A stretch of 14,912 bases of DNA, taken from NCBI GenBank assembly GCA_016462055.1, contig JAEMTX010000016.1, forward strand, positions 3,112 through 18,023, read 5' to 3'. The translations under genes were made by a program, and so were the position numbers. The notes under the pieces are model-generated. The model had not been told where the DNA came from and did no database searches. It saw nothing but the letters and a program-made list of their open reading frames with translations. Source of the DNA: Acidimicrobiia bacterium (GTDB taxonomy: Bacteria; Actinomycetota; Acidimicrobiia; Acidimicrobiales; Acidimicrobilacustridaceae). Below, piece after piece: positions 1 through 6,608 of this stretch (position 1 is the stretch's first letter; each line of letters opens with the position of its first letter).

Positions 1-1392
1 GAACAGATCAGCGTGGCGAAATCTGCTGGTCAGGCCGTTATGGCCCAGGACGACATCAACGAGCTCTTGATAGAGAAGGCAAGGCAGGGCAAGACCGTCG
101 TCCGGCTCAAAGGCGGAGATCCATTCGTTTTCGCCCGCGGGGGCGAGGAAGCCGCGGCGCTCGCAGCGGCCGGTATCCATTACGAGGTCGTGCCCGGCGT
201 GACTTCCGCGATCGCTGTTCCGGCCTATGCCGGAATCCCCGTGACGCTGCGCCACTCATCAACCTCGTTCACCGTGATCACCGGTCACGAGGATCCCGAC
301 AAGGGCGACGAGGTCAATTGGGAAGCCGCCGCTCAATTGGGCGGGACCATCATCATCCTCATGGGGGTTGGGCGGCTAACAAAAATTGTTGATCGCCTCT
401 TGGTCGGTGGCCTCCCTCCCGACACTCCCGCAGCGGCGATTCGATGGGGAACACGTCCGGAGCAACACACGGTCCGCTCAACGCTTTCGGCGATCGCTCG
501 CGAACCACTCGAATCGCCGAGCGTCATTGTGGTTGGTCAAGTGGCAGCGATGGACCTTTCGTGGTTCGAATCCCGTCCGCTTTTTGGCAAGAAGGTGATC
601 GTTACTCGACCGCGGCATCAATCGTCGGTGCTCGCTGATCGTTTGCGTGATGAAGGTGCCGAAGCGCTCATGGTGCCAACAATCGAAATCGTCGATCCCA
701 CCGATCAAGGTGCAGCGCTTCGCTCATCGATCAGTCATCTTTCGTCCTATGACTGGTTGGTTCTGACGTCTGCGAACGGTGCGTTGCGGTTCTGTGAGTT
801 GTTGCGAGATGGACGCGATCTAGCTGGTGTGAAAATTGCTGCCATCGGCCCGGGTACGGCGGAAGTTCTTGCTGACTTCAATCTCATTGCCGATCTGGTG
901 CCCGAGCGATTTATTGCTGAGTCGTTGCTGGAAGCATTCCCATTGCCAAGTGAAACCGATCAACGTCGCGTGTTGCTTGCTAGAGCAGAAGTAGCACGAG
1001 ATGTTCTTCCTGAGGGTCTTCGCGATCTTGGTTGGCGAGTCGATGTTGTTGATGCGTACAGAACAATCCCCGTTGAACCCACCGACGAAGAACGCGAGCG
1101 CATCACTCAAGCCGACATCGTCACGTTCACGTCGTCGTCGACTGTGGAAAATTGGATCGCCGCTTTTGGAAGCGACACATTGCCAAAAGTGGTCGCGTGC
1201 ATCGGTCCTATCACCGCCGATACTGCGCACCGTGCCGGGCTACGAGTCGACGTCATTGCCGAGGTGCATACGATCGATGGACTCGTTGATGCCCTCGTTG
1301 AACGGGTCGCTCACCCCGATGCACCAAAGTCGACAGTGCGTCGACGCACCAGTCGTGGTCCCCGATTCGGCCGCAAACCGCGGCGTGCCTAG
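1..1392 (+). CDS. cobA-hemD: Uroporphyrinogen-III C-methyltransferase / uroporphyrinogen-III synthase fusion (CobA-HemD), 5'-truncated
   Basis: The frame is open from base 1, so the gene begins before the window; the GTG at 13 lies inside the methyltransferase domain and is not the start. Counting from that GTG, residues 1-185 match the SAM-dependent methyltransferase that makes precorrin-2 for siroheme/cobalamin: GGDPFVFARGGEE at about 34-46, PGVTSA at 61-66, MGVG at 117-120 and WGTRPEQ at 145-151. Residues from about 192 (FGKKVIVTRPR) to 438 match uroporphyrinogen-III synthase, which cyclises hydroxymethylbilane. HemD diverges strongly, so that half rests on the domain order, the VTRPR start and the TFTSSSTVENW segment near 370-380. 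The protein ends in an arginine-rich tail (RRRTSRGPRFGRKPRRA). About 45-60 N-terminal residues of the methyltransferase are missing, judged from usual family length. hemB follows after 11 bases. Such fusions are known in several phyla, including Actinomycetota. Confidence 0.93.
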   Translation, partial: EQISVAKSAGQAVMAQDDINELLIEKARQGKTVVRLKGGDPFVFARGGEEAAALAAAGIHYEVVPGVTSAIAVPAYAGIPVTLRHSSTSFTVITGHEDPDKGDEVNWEAAAQLGGTIIILMGVGRLTKIVDRLLVGGLPPDTPAAAIRWGTRPEQHTVRSTLSAIAREPLESPSVIVVGQVAAMDLSWFESRPLFGKKVIVTRPRHQSSVLADRLRDEGAEALMVPTIEIVDPTDQGAALRSSISHLSSYDWLVLTSANGALRFCELLRDGRDLAGVKIAAIGPGTAEVLADFNLIADLVPERFIAESLLEAFPLPSETDQRRVLLARAEVARDVLPEGLRDLGWRVDVVDAYRTIPVEPTDEERERITQADIVTFTSSSTVENWIAAFGSDTLPKVVACIGPITADTAHRAGLRVDVIAEVHTIDGLVDALVERVAHPDAPKSTVRRRTSRGPRFGRKPRRA

Positions 1393-1403
1393 GCTCTGCG
1401 TCG

Positions 1404-2387
1404 ATGAGTTTCCCGCAACGTCGACTTCGACGGCTCCGTCGCACTCCGGCTCTTCGCCGTTTGGTGGCCGAAACACGTCTCTCTCCCGATGATTTCATCG
1501 CGCCGTTATTCGTGCGTGAAGGGATCACCGAGCCTCAACCGATTGCGTCGATTCCTGGCATTGTTCAACACACGCTCGGGTCGCTCCGCGCTGAAGTCGC
1601 TGACCTTCTGGGTTTGGGTGTGCCAGGCGTAATTCTCTTTGGCGTTCCCGAATCCAAGGATGAGGTTGGTTCCGGAGCATGGGATCCAGATGGAATTGTT
1701 CAGATCGCATTGCGAGAATTACGCGACACGTTCGGCGATCGCGTTGTGCTCATCACCGACCTCTGCCTTGATGAATACACCTCGCACGGCCACTGTGGTG
1801 TCCTCGATGGACGCGGAAGCGTCGACAACGACGCCACTCTCGATCTTTACGCCAAGGTCGCTCTTGCTCAAGCCACTGCGGGCGCCGACATTGTTGCTCC
1901 TTCAGGGATGATGGATGGTGCTGTTGCCGCAATTCGCCGTGCACTCGACGGAGGAAATTTCCTCGAAACCGCGATCATGGGGTACTCGGCGAAGTACGCG
2001 TCGGCTCTTTACGGTCCATTCCGCGATGCAGTTGATGTGACCATCGAAGGTGGCGGTGACCGTAAGGGGTATCAACAAGATCCCGCTAACGCCCGTGAAT
2101 CACTTGAAGAGATTCGCCAAGATCTGCTTGAAGGCGCCGACATTGTGATGGTGAAACCAGCGATGTCCTATCTCGACATCATCTCGAGGGCTCGTCAAGA
2201 AGTCGATGTTCCCATCGCGGCGTACCACGTGTCAGGCGAATACGCGATGGTGAAAGCTGCCGCTGAACGCGGATGGATCGATGGCGACGCAGTCGCAATT
2301 GAACACCTGACTTCAATCCGGCGGGCTGGTGCTGACATGATCCTCACCTACTTTGCGCGCGAAGTCGCCGAACTTCTTAACGATTGA
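1404..2387 (+). CDS. hemB: Delta-aminolevulinic acid dehydratase (porphobilinogen synthase)
   Basis: Condenses two 5-aminolevulinate molecules to porphobilinogen in the cytosol. The 327-residue length is normal for the family. The Schiff-base lysine is K251 in MVKPAMSY, and the second active-site lysine is probably K197 in GYSAKYAS. The metal region at 119-132 (DLCLDEYTSHGHCG) carries C121, D123 and C131. The full zinc enzyme has three cysteines here; this one has aspartate in the middle position, a mixed form. ATG 1404 gives the usual family start (FPQRRLRRLRRTPALRRLV); no clear ribosome binding site is visible, which fits translational coupling 11 bases after cobA-hemD. hemL begins 4 bases after the stop, so the three genes look like one operon. 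Confidence 0.97.
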   Translation: MSFPQRRLRRLRRTPALRRLVAETRLSPDDFIAPLFVREGITEPQPIASIPGIVQHTLGSLRAEVADLLGLGVPGVILFGVPESKDEVGSGAWDPDGIVQIALRELRDTFGDRVVLITDLCLDEYTSHGHCGVLDGRGSVDNDATLDLYAKVALAQATAGADIVAPSGMMDGAVAAIRRALDGGNFLETAIMGYSAKYASALYGPFRDAVDVTIEGGGDRKGYQQDPANARESLEEIRQDLLEGADIVMVKPAMSYLDIISRARQEVDVPIAAYHVSGEYAMVKAAAERGWIDGDAVAIEHLTSIRRAGADMILTYFAREVAELLND

Positions 2388-2391
2388 GATC

Positions 2392-3663
2392 ATGAAACAA
2401 ACAAACGAAACGTTGTTCGAACGTGGTCAACGCGTCATCCCTGGTGGCGTGAATTCTCCAGTGCGGGCGTTTCGCTCTGTCGGCGGAACTCCGTACTTTG
2501 TTGCGAGCGGAAACGGCGCACGAGTAACTGACGTTGAAGGAACGACGTTCCTTGATCTCGTTCAGAGCTATGGGGCGATCATCGCTGGTCATGCTCATCC
2601 GAAAATCATCAAAGCGATTCAAAAAGCAGCAACCGATGGAACATCGTTCGGTGCGCCAACCCCTCGTGAAGTCGAATTAGCCGAAGCAATCAACGAACGC
2701 GTTCCGTCATGTGAAAAGTTGCGCATGGTGAACAGCGGCACCGAAGCAACGATGAGTGCGATTCGCGTAGCGCGCGGTGCGACTGGTCGCCCAAAGATTC
2801 TCAAGTTCGCTGGCAACTATCACGGACACAGCGATGGGCTTCTTGTCTCAGGTGGAACCGCGATGGCTTCGCTTGGAATTCCTGCCTCGGCTGGGGTTAC
2901 CGACAACGCGATTGCCGACACGATTGTTGCTCCCTACAACGTGGTCCCCACTCTTGACGACACCTTCGCTGCAGTCATTGTCGAACCGTGCGCAGCGAAC
3001 ATGGGACTGGTGCCGCCGGCACCCGGTTTCCTTGAAGGGTTGCGCGCCGAATGTGATCGTGTTGGCGCATTACTCATCTTTGATGAGGTGATCACGGGAT
3101 TCCGTGTTGCGCGCGGTGGAGCGCAACAACTTTTGGGCGTCAAACCTGATCTGACTGCATTCGGAAAGATCATCGGCGGGGGATTGCCTGTCGGTGCATT
3201 CGGTGGTCGCGCCGACGTGATGGACAATCTGGCTCCTCTAGGTCCCGTGTACCAAGCGGGAACGTTGTCGGGAAACCCACTGGCAACCGCCGCAGGTCTC
3301 GCCGCGCTTTCACTGCTCGATGATGACGCGTATGCACTGATCGAATCGCGTGCTGATTGTCTCGCCGGTTCACTTGCGAACGCCTTCGGGTCGGCGGGTA
3401 TAACCGTTTGTGTCCCGCGCTTTGCATCGCTGGTCGGATTGTTCTTCGGCGCCACCGCGCCAACCGACTACGTGAGTGCGTGCACAACCGATGAAGCCTT
3501 GTACGCATTGTTCTTCCACGAACTTCTTGATCGCGGCGTTGCGATTGCGCCAGGCGCGTACGAAATCATGTTCCCGGGCCTTGCTCACGACGACGAAGTT
3601 CTCACCGCGATTAGCGATGCTGCGCATGCGGCCGCTGTCGCGGTCGCGGTCGCGTCACGCTGA
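2392..3663 (+). CDS. hemL: Glutamate-1-semialdehyde 2,1-aminomutase
   Basis: A PLP-dependent enzyme that converts glutamate-1-semialdehyde to 5-aminolevulinate, the substrate of HemB; it implies the C5 (glutamyl-tRNA) route to heme. The 423-residue protein opens with the family signature RVIPGGVNSPVRAF and contains NSGTEATMSAIR, FAGNYHGHSD and the aminotransferase segment LLIFDEVITGFRV. The PLP lysine is K259 in TAFGKIIGGGLPVGAF. ATG 2392, 4 bases after the hemB stop, is chosen. A TTG at 2353 would extend the frame by 13 residues into hemB, but those residues are not family-like. The C-terminus ends in an alanine/valine-rich run. The gene is last in the tetrapyrrole operon and is followed by a hairpin terminator. 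Confidence 0.97.
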   Translation: MKQTNETLFERGQRVIPGGVNSPVRAFRSVGGTPYFVASGNGARVTDVEGTTFLDLVQSYGAIIAGHAHPKIIKAIQKAATDGTSFGAPTPREVELAEAINERVPSCEKLRMVNSGTEATMSAIRVARGATGRPKILKFAGNYHGHSDGLLVSGGTAMASLGIPASAGVTDNAIADTIVAPYNVVPTLDDTFAAVIVEPCAANMGLVPPAPGFLEGLRAECDRVGALLIFDEVITGFRVARGGAQQLLGVKPDLTAFGKIIGGGLPVGAFGGRADVMDNLAPLGPVYQAGTLSGNPLATAAGLAALSLLDDDAYALIESRADCLAGSLANAFGSAGITVCVPRFASLVGLFFGATAPTDYVSACTTDEALYALFFHELLDRGVAIAPGAYEIMFPGLAHDDEVLTAISDAAHAAAVAVAVASR

Positions 3664-3682
3664 TTGCAGAGCACGGAACGCG

Positions 3683-3711
3683 AAAGGACCCCGCCGAAGC
3701 GAGGCCCTTTT
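3683..3711. terminator. Probable bidirectional intrinsic terminator between hemL and the minus-strand cytochrome c
   Basis: The sequence can fold as a 12-pair stem with two mismatches: AAAGG-a-CC-c-CGC, loop CGAA, GCG-a-GG-c-CCTTT, followed by a further T. It begins 20 bases after the hemL stop and lies 23 bases after the stop of the convergent gene. The A-run on one side and the T-run on the other give a U-tract in both directions, as expected for a shared terminator of convergent genes. The tract is short and the stem imperfect. Confidence 0.7.
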
Positions 3712-3733
3712 CAAACCCGATCGATTGAAACGA

Positions 3734-4531
3734 TTACGACTTGCTACCAGATGGTGTCGTCCAATTCGGCTGAATGGTGAGCTTGCCGACTGGATCAAAG
3801 AGCAACTTTCCTTCAGGCGTAATGAGTTCGCCGGCAGCATCGAGCATCGGCTTGCCATCGGCGTAGGTGATGTTGCCTTCTGCATCGACTGTGGTCTTGC
3901 CGCCCGAAAGTGTTTCCCACTCGTAGCGAATAACCGCGAGCAATTGGGACTGGCTGAGGGACTTGTCGAAGTTCGGCATCGGATTGCCGTTGTAACTCAT
4001 CGTCTTGTGCTGTCCACCTGCACGAGCCGGATCGCCATAGGGCGTGCCTGCGGGCCCGGTGCCATTCGAACCAATCCAGACGAACTCGAGTTGTCCGATG
4101 ATGTCGGGGAAGGTGGCGACTAGGGCGCCGTCGGTCATCACACGTCCGACGCCACCGCCACCGCCAGCACCGTGACAGCCGGCGCAATTGGTGGCGAAGA
4201 TCGCTTGACCGGTTGCAAGTTGTGATGGCTCACCATTTGAGGAAGGGGAAAGGCCTCCGATGAAAATGACGGCCCACAGCGGTAGAAAAGCAAGCACGGG
4301 CATGGCCCAGTAGGGGATCTTCTTCCGCGTGAGCGCAGCTTCGACATACGGCGGAACTGGTTCCGGCGCGGCCGCAGGGACAACGGCAGCAGGCGCGGCG
4401 GCCGCAGTGGCCTTCTCGATCGGGGCACTCTGGGCTGCAGGCGCGGCCGCGGCCTCGCCGGGCGATCCACCGTCGAGCGATGTCCGACGGTCTTTAGAGC
4501 GCTTGAGCAGGTGCTCGGGTACTTCGGTCAC
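3734..4531 (-). CDS. Membrane-anchored mono-heme cytochrome c with Ala/Pro-rich cytoplasmic N-terminus
   Basis: The 265-residue protein has, in order: an N-terminal charged motif VPEHLLKRSKDRR (4-16), a low-complexity Ala/Pro linker (about 27-62), one transmembrane helix (about 73-94, IPYWAMPVLAFLPLWAVIF), and a class I-like cytochrome c domain with heme site CAGCH (C116, C119, H120). M185 in NPMPNF is the likely axial ligand. The tail (216-250) holds a 15-residue repeat. It probably carries electrons on the outer face of the membrane between the quinol-oxidising complex and a terminal oxidase; that partner is inferred. GTG 4531 is chosen because GGAGGA lies 3 bases upstream (4535-4540 on the complementary strand). 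The N-terminal motif recurs in subunit IV of the neighbouring bc operon, which suggests a shared system. The gene is divergent from that operon and convergent with hemL. The exact subfamily is not recognised. Confidence 0.9.
   Translation of the reverse strand: MTEVPEHLLKRSKDRRTSLDGGSPGEAAAAPAAQSAPIEKATAAAAPAAVVPAAAPEPVPPYVEAALTRKKIPYWAMPVLAFLPLWAVIFIGGLSPSSNGEPSQLATGQAIFATNCAGCHGAGGGGGVGRVMTDGALVATFPDIIGQLEFVWIGSNGTGPAGTPYGDPARAGGQHKTMSYNGNPMPNFDKSLSQSQLLAVIRYEWETLSGGKTTVDAEGNITYADGKPMLDAAGELITPEGKLLFDPVGKLTIQPNWTTPSGSKS
3782..3886 (-). repeat. 15-residue tandem repeat in the tail of the cytochrome c
   Basis: Residues 216-230 (DAEGNITYADGKPML), 231-245 (DAAGELITPEGKLLF) and a partial third unit from 246 (DPVGKLTIQP) align without gaps at a period of 15 residues. 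The shared pattern is D-x-x-G-x-(L/I), and the first two units also share (D/E)-G-K-x-(M/L)-(L/F). Each unit looks like a beta-hairpin-forming element. The stretch lies after the heme domain and faces outside the cytoplasm. Confidence 0.6.
4484..4522 (-). other. PxHLxxRS motif, copy in cytochrome c
   Basis: This encodes VPEHLLKRSKDRR at residues 4-16 of the minus-strand cytochrome c. The same pattern appears at the N-terminus of cytochrome b subunit IV (6618-6650), again inside it (6747-6779) and probably in the three-helix protein (4782-4820). Codons differ between copies, so the likeness is at protein level. Function is unknown. Confidence 0.6.
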
Positions 4532-4534
4532 GGT

Positions 4535-4540
4535 TCCTCC
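4535..4540 (-). promoter_or_regulatory. Ribosome binding site deciding the GTG start of cytochrome c
   Basis: On the minus strand GGAGGA lies 3 bases before the GTG at 4531. It is a near-perfect Shine-Dalgarno sequence and supports a GTG start with the conserved N-terminal motif included in the protein. Confidence 0.75.
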
Positions 4541-4579
4541 GAAGCGGACGGGGAGTTATGGGAGCAGTGATCTTGGCGG

Positions 4580-4602
4580 GTCCGCCGGCGAAGCCGACGG
4601 GC
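4580..4602. promoter_or_regulatory. GC-rich hairpin in the cytochrome c leader
   Basis: GTCCGCCGGC and GCCGACGGGC face each other across a GAA loop, with 10 pairs including one G-T and one mismatch. It lies 49 bases upstream of the cytochrome c start on the minus strand. There is no T-run after it in either direction, so it is not a simple terminator. It could be an operator or leader structure, or chance in GC-rich DNA. Confidence 0.3.
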
Positions 4603-4772
4603 ACTGGACACAACGACGCAAACCTAGACGACGCGGAGAGCGCGGAGCCAAGTGTGGGCTCTCGAATCTCGGTGTCTTGCAAAAATCTTTCCGGTGAAAT
4701 GTCACCCCCTTGAATGTCTCAACTCCCCCGCGGCGGTGCTAGACAAGTGGGGCGCCATACGGCATGTTCCGC

Positions 4773-5285
4773 ATGGCAGAGTTACGCCCAGACCATTTGT
4801 GCAAACGTTCACGAGGGAGGCCAACCCGGGTGGTTGCGTTCATCGCATCGGTAATTGTGACGGTTCTCTTGACCGCACTTGTTATTCCGATGGCCAAGCG
4901 ACGTCCAGTAGGTACACCGCTCACATGGGGCGAGGCAATGGTCGTCTCTGTGTATGCGTTTTTCCTTATGTTTTGGGCCTATGGGCTTGTGCCCCATCTC
5001 TTTCTTTCGTGGGCTGACAACGAACTCGGGTGGCGTCCTGACAAACTTCTTTTTGGTCCCGGGTCGATCCTCAAGCCTCAGGCTCTCGGGGGCTTGAGTC
5101 CAATCACGATCACCTACCAGACAATTCGCGATATCGCGGCGGTCTTGATTTACGTCGTTCTTCTCGCCGCGCAGATCGCCCTCTGGATCTGGTGGCAGAA
5201 CCGGGGTAAGCGAGCCGCTGCCGCCGAATCGGCGCAGACGACCGCTACCTCTGAATACGGCCGACCCCTGGTCCGGGAGAGCTGA
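4773..5285 (+). CDS. Unrecognised three-helix membrane protein, first gene of the bc operon
   Basis: I do not recognise this 170-residue protein. It has a basic N-terminus (LRPDHLCKRSRGRPTR), three hydrophobic segments (about 20-40, 57-80 and 119-141) and a polar loop between the second and third containing LSWADNELGWRPDKLLFGPGS. It has one histidine at the end of helix 2 (LVPHLF) and no heme or iron-sulfur motif. The start is uncertain. ATG 4773 is preferred because the protein then begins MAELRPDHLCKRSRGR, resembling MTEVPEHLLKRSKDRR of the neighbouring cytochrome. GTG 4830 has the better ribosome binding site (GGGAGG 4815-4820) and would remove that motif; ATG 4764 is also possible. The ferredoxin gene starts 2 bases after its stop, so the two are almost certainly made together. 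A role as membrane anchor or quinone-side partner for the ferredoxin is only a guess. Confidence 0.8.
   Translation: MAELRPDHLCKRSRGRPTRVVAFIASVIVTVLLTALVIPMAKRRPVGTPLTWGEAMVVSVYAFFLMFWAYGLVPHLFLSWADNELGWRPDKLLFGPGSILKPQALGGLSPITITYQTIRDIAAVLIYVVLLAAQIALWIWWQNRGKRAAAAESAQTTATSEYGRPLVRES
4782..4820 (+). other. Possible PxHLxxRS motif in the three-helix protein
   Basis: LRPDHLCKRSRGR resembles the VPEHLLKRSKDRR and IPEHLRKRAEE starts of the neighbouring cytochrome c and subunit IV. It is translated only if the start is ATG 4764 or 4773, not GTG 4830. The GGGAGG at 4815-4820 that could serve GTG 4830 also encodes the R-G-R of this motif. Confidence 0.4.
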
Positions 5286-5287
5286 CT

Positions 5288-5704
5288 ATGGCCCGCATTG
5301 ACGCCAATCCTCCGATGCCCGAATTCCGTGACGATTACGTCTTGCGGGAAGTCGACGCGGAATGGCTGTCGAAGGCGGTCAAGCCCAAGCAATTCATCCA
5401 TATTGACCAGTCCGAGTGCATCACCTGCGAAGGCTGTGTCGATATTTGCCCGTGGAAGTGCATTCACCTGGTTCGCACTTCTTCTATTGACGAGGCCATC
5501 GGCACCGAAATGCCGGGGGATGACCCAGGCGACCATTCGGTCTTCCTCATCGACGACGATGTTTGTACCCGATGCGCACTTTGCGTCGACCGCTGTCCCA
5601 CAGGTGTCATCATTCTCGGAAAGGTCGGCGCCGCGCCGGCCGATGGTGACTCCCACCAGCGCACGGCTACCCATGGTTATGGGTACGGCATGCGCCTCGG
5701 TTAG
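5288..5704 (+). CDS. 2[4Fe-4S] ferredoxin of the bc operon
   Basis: A 138-residue soluble electron carrier. The first cluster site is CITCEGCVDICP (C44, C47, C50, C54) and the second is CTRCALCVDRCP (C93, C96, C99, C103), both complete. The 38 residues between C54 and C93 are longer than in a minimal bacterial ferredoxin and contain an acidic stretch (MPGDDPGDHS). About 40 residues precede the first site and a glycine/histidine-containing tail follows the second. ATG 5288 has GGGAGA at 5275-5280. It follows the membrane protein gene by 2 bases and precedes cytochrome b by 105 bases. A ferredoxin is not a usual part of a bc1 complex; here it may feed electrons from ferredoxin-linked metabolism into the quinone pool or the b-type cytochrome, which is inference. 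Confidence 0.93.
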   Translation: MARIDANPPMPEFRDDYVLREVDAEWLSKAVKPKQFIHIDQSECITCEGCVDICPWKCIHLVRTSSIDEAIGTEMPGDDPGDHSVFLIDDDVCTRCALCVDRCPTGVIILGKVGAAPADGDSHQRTATHGYGYGMRLG

Positions 5705-5809
5705 TTCCAACTGTTTTTCCCTTGTTTTTCTGTCTTTTCTGTCCAATCTGAACTCGAATCACACCCCCCGGGATCGATCATCGATTCCGACTCACACGGA
5801 GTAACTGCC
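5705..5809 (+). promoter_or_regulatory. Gap upstream of cytochrome b with T-rich tract and small palindrome
   Basis: This is the longest gap inside the operon (105 bases). The first third is rich in T-runs. At 5771-5788 there is an imperfect palindrome, GGATCGAT-C-ATCGATTCC, with one extra T. It may hold an internal promoter or operator for the cytochrome genes. I see no clear -35/-10 pair and no hairpin before the T-runs that would make a classical terminator. Confidence 0.35.
5797..5802 (+). promoter_or_regulatory. Ribosome binding site supporting a TTG start for cytochrome b
   Basis: CGGAGT lies 7 bases before the TTG at 5810. It would be 19 bases before the next in-frame ATG at 5822, which is too far, so TTG is preferred. 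Confidence 0.55.
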
Positions 5810-6598
5810 TTGGCCAAAACCATGGAGCGTCCCAGCGGGAAGAAGACCCCCGCACAGCGCGTCAGCGAAGTCGTCGATAAGACGCAGGGCTCACAAGCCT
5901 GGAATTCAATCTTTCGACCAGGCTCGGTCTTCCGAAAGGGCTACACCGACAGCCCCCGTAACCGTTCGTACGTGATCATGAACAGCGTGCTGTACCACCT
6001 TCACCCGGTGAAGGTGAAGCGACACGCGGTCAAGGTCAGTTACACCCTGTGCCTCGGCGGCCTGAGCTTTTTCCTCTTCATCCTGCTGACCATCACGGGT
6101 ATTTTCCTGATGTTTTTCTACCGCCCCACTGCGGCGCAGGCCTGGAATGACATCTACACACTGCAAACCTCAGTGGCCTTTGGTTTGCTCGTGCGAAATA
6201 TGCACAGATGGGGGGCTCACCTCATGGTGTTGACCGTCTTTTTGCATATGGCCCGCGTCTTTTATCACGGCGCCTACAAGCCACCTCGAGAATTCAACTG
6301 GGTGATCGGCGTCATTCTTCTGACCCTGACCCTTCTTCTTTCCTTCACCGGCTACCTGCTTCCGTGGGATCAGCTCGCACTTTGGGCGGTGACGGTGGGT
6401 ACGAACATGATGGGCTACACCCCTGTGTTCGGTGACCAAGTGAGATTCGTGCTCCTTGGTGGTAAGGAAATCGGTACCGACACGCTGTTGCGTTGGTATG
6501 TGTTGCATGTGTTGTTTGTGCCGTTCGTGACCGTCATCTTCCTTGCGATCCACTTCTGGCGGGTCCGCAAGGACGGCGGCATCTCCGGACCGTTGTGA
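5810..6598 (+). CDS. b6-type cytochrome b subunit of a quinol:cytochrome c oxidoreductase
   Basis: This is the N-terminal half of a split cytochrome b, 262 residues with four membrane helices (about 79-104, 122-150, 165-185, 228-250). The heme ligands are all present: H132 (MHRWGAH) and H146 (FLHMAR) in helix B, H233 (YVLH) and H248 (AIHFW) in helix D. The second pair has 14 residues between them, the b6f-type spacing. C81 in YTLCLGGLSF aligns with the b6 cysteine (YCLGGI) that binds the extra covalent heme c. The sequence ends GGISGPL, nearly the end of plastid b6. A polar extension of about 55 residues precedes the family core. TTG 5810 is chosen for its ribosome binding site; ATG 5822 is the alternative. 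Subunit IV follows after 10 bases. It oxidises quinol (probably menaquinol in this type of organism) in the membrane. Confidence 0.95.
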   Translation: MAKTMERPSGKKTPAQRVSEVVDKTQGSQAWNSIFRPGSVFRKGYTDSPRNRSYVIMNSVLYHLHPVKVKRHAVKVSYTLCLGGLSFFLFILLTITGIFLMFFYRPTAAQAWNDIYTLQTSVAFGLLVRNMHRWGAHLMVLTVFLHMARVFYHGAYKPPREFNWVIGVILLTLTLLLSFTGYLLPWDQLALWAVTVGTNMMGYTPVFGDQVRFVLLGGKEIGTDTLLRWYVLHVLFVPFVTVIFLAIHFWRVRKDGGISGPL

Positions 6599-6608
6599 TC
6601 GAGGAGCC

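Larger units (their letters stand above)
4532..4772. promoter_or_regulatory. Divergent intergenic region between cytochrome c and the bc operon
   Basis: This 241-base stretch must carry the promoter for the minus-strand cytochrome c and probably the promoter of the bc-nuo operon. I found no convincing -35/-10 pair. Candidates such as TTGAAT at 4710 with TAGACA at 4740 have a spacer of 24 bases, which is too long. It contains a GC-rich hairpin at 4580-4602 and the ribosome binding site of the cytochrome gene at 4535-4540. No gene or RNA is visible in it. Confidence 0.5.

Noticed and set aside
2934..3455. 173-residue open frame on the minus strand inside hemL
   Set aside because: It lies fully within a clear hemL gene, has no family motif and reads as a low-complexity shadow of GC-rich codons.
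3476..4123. 215-residue plus-strand frame crossing the hemL end and the cytochrome c gene
   Set aside because: It runs through the terminator and the antisense of the heme cytochrome; no recognisable domain.
5705..5760. T-rich tract after the ferredoxin gene as a terminator
   Set aside because: No stable GC-rich hairpin precedes the T-runs, so an intrinsic terminator is not supported.
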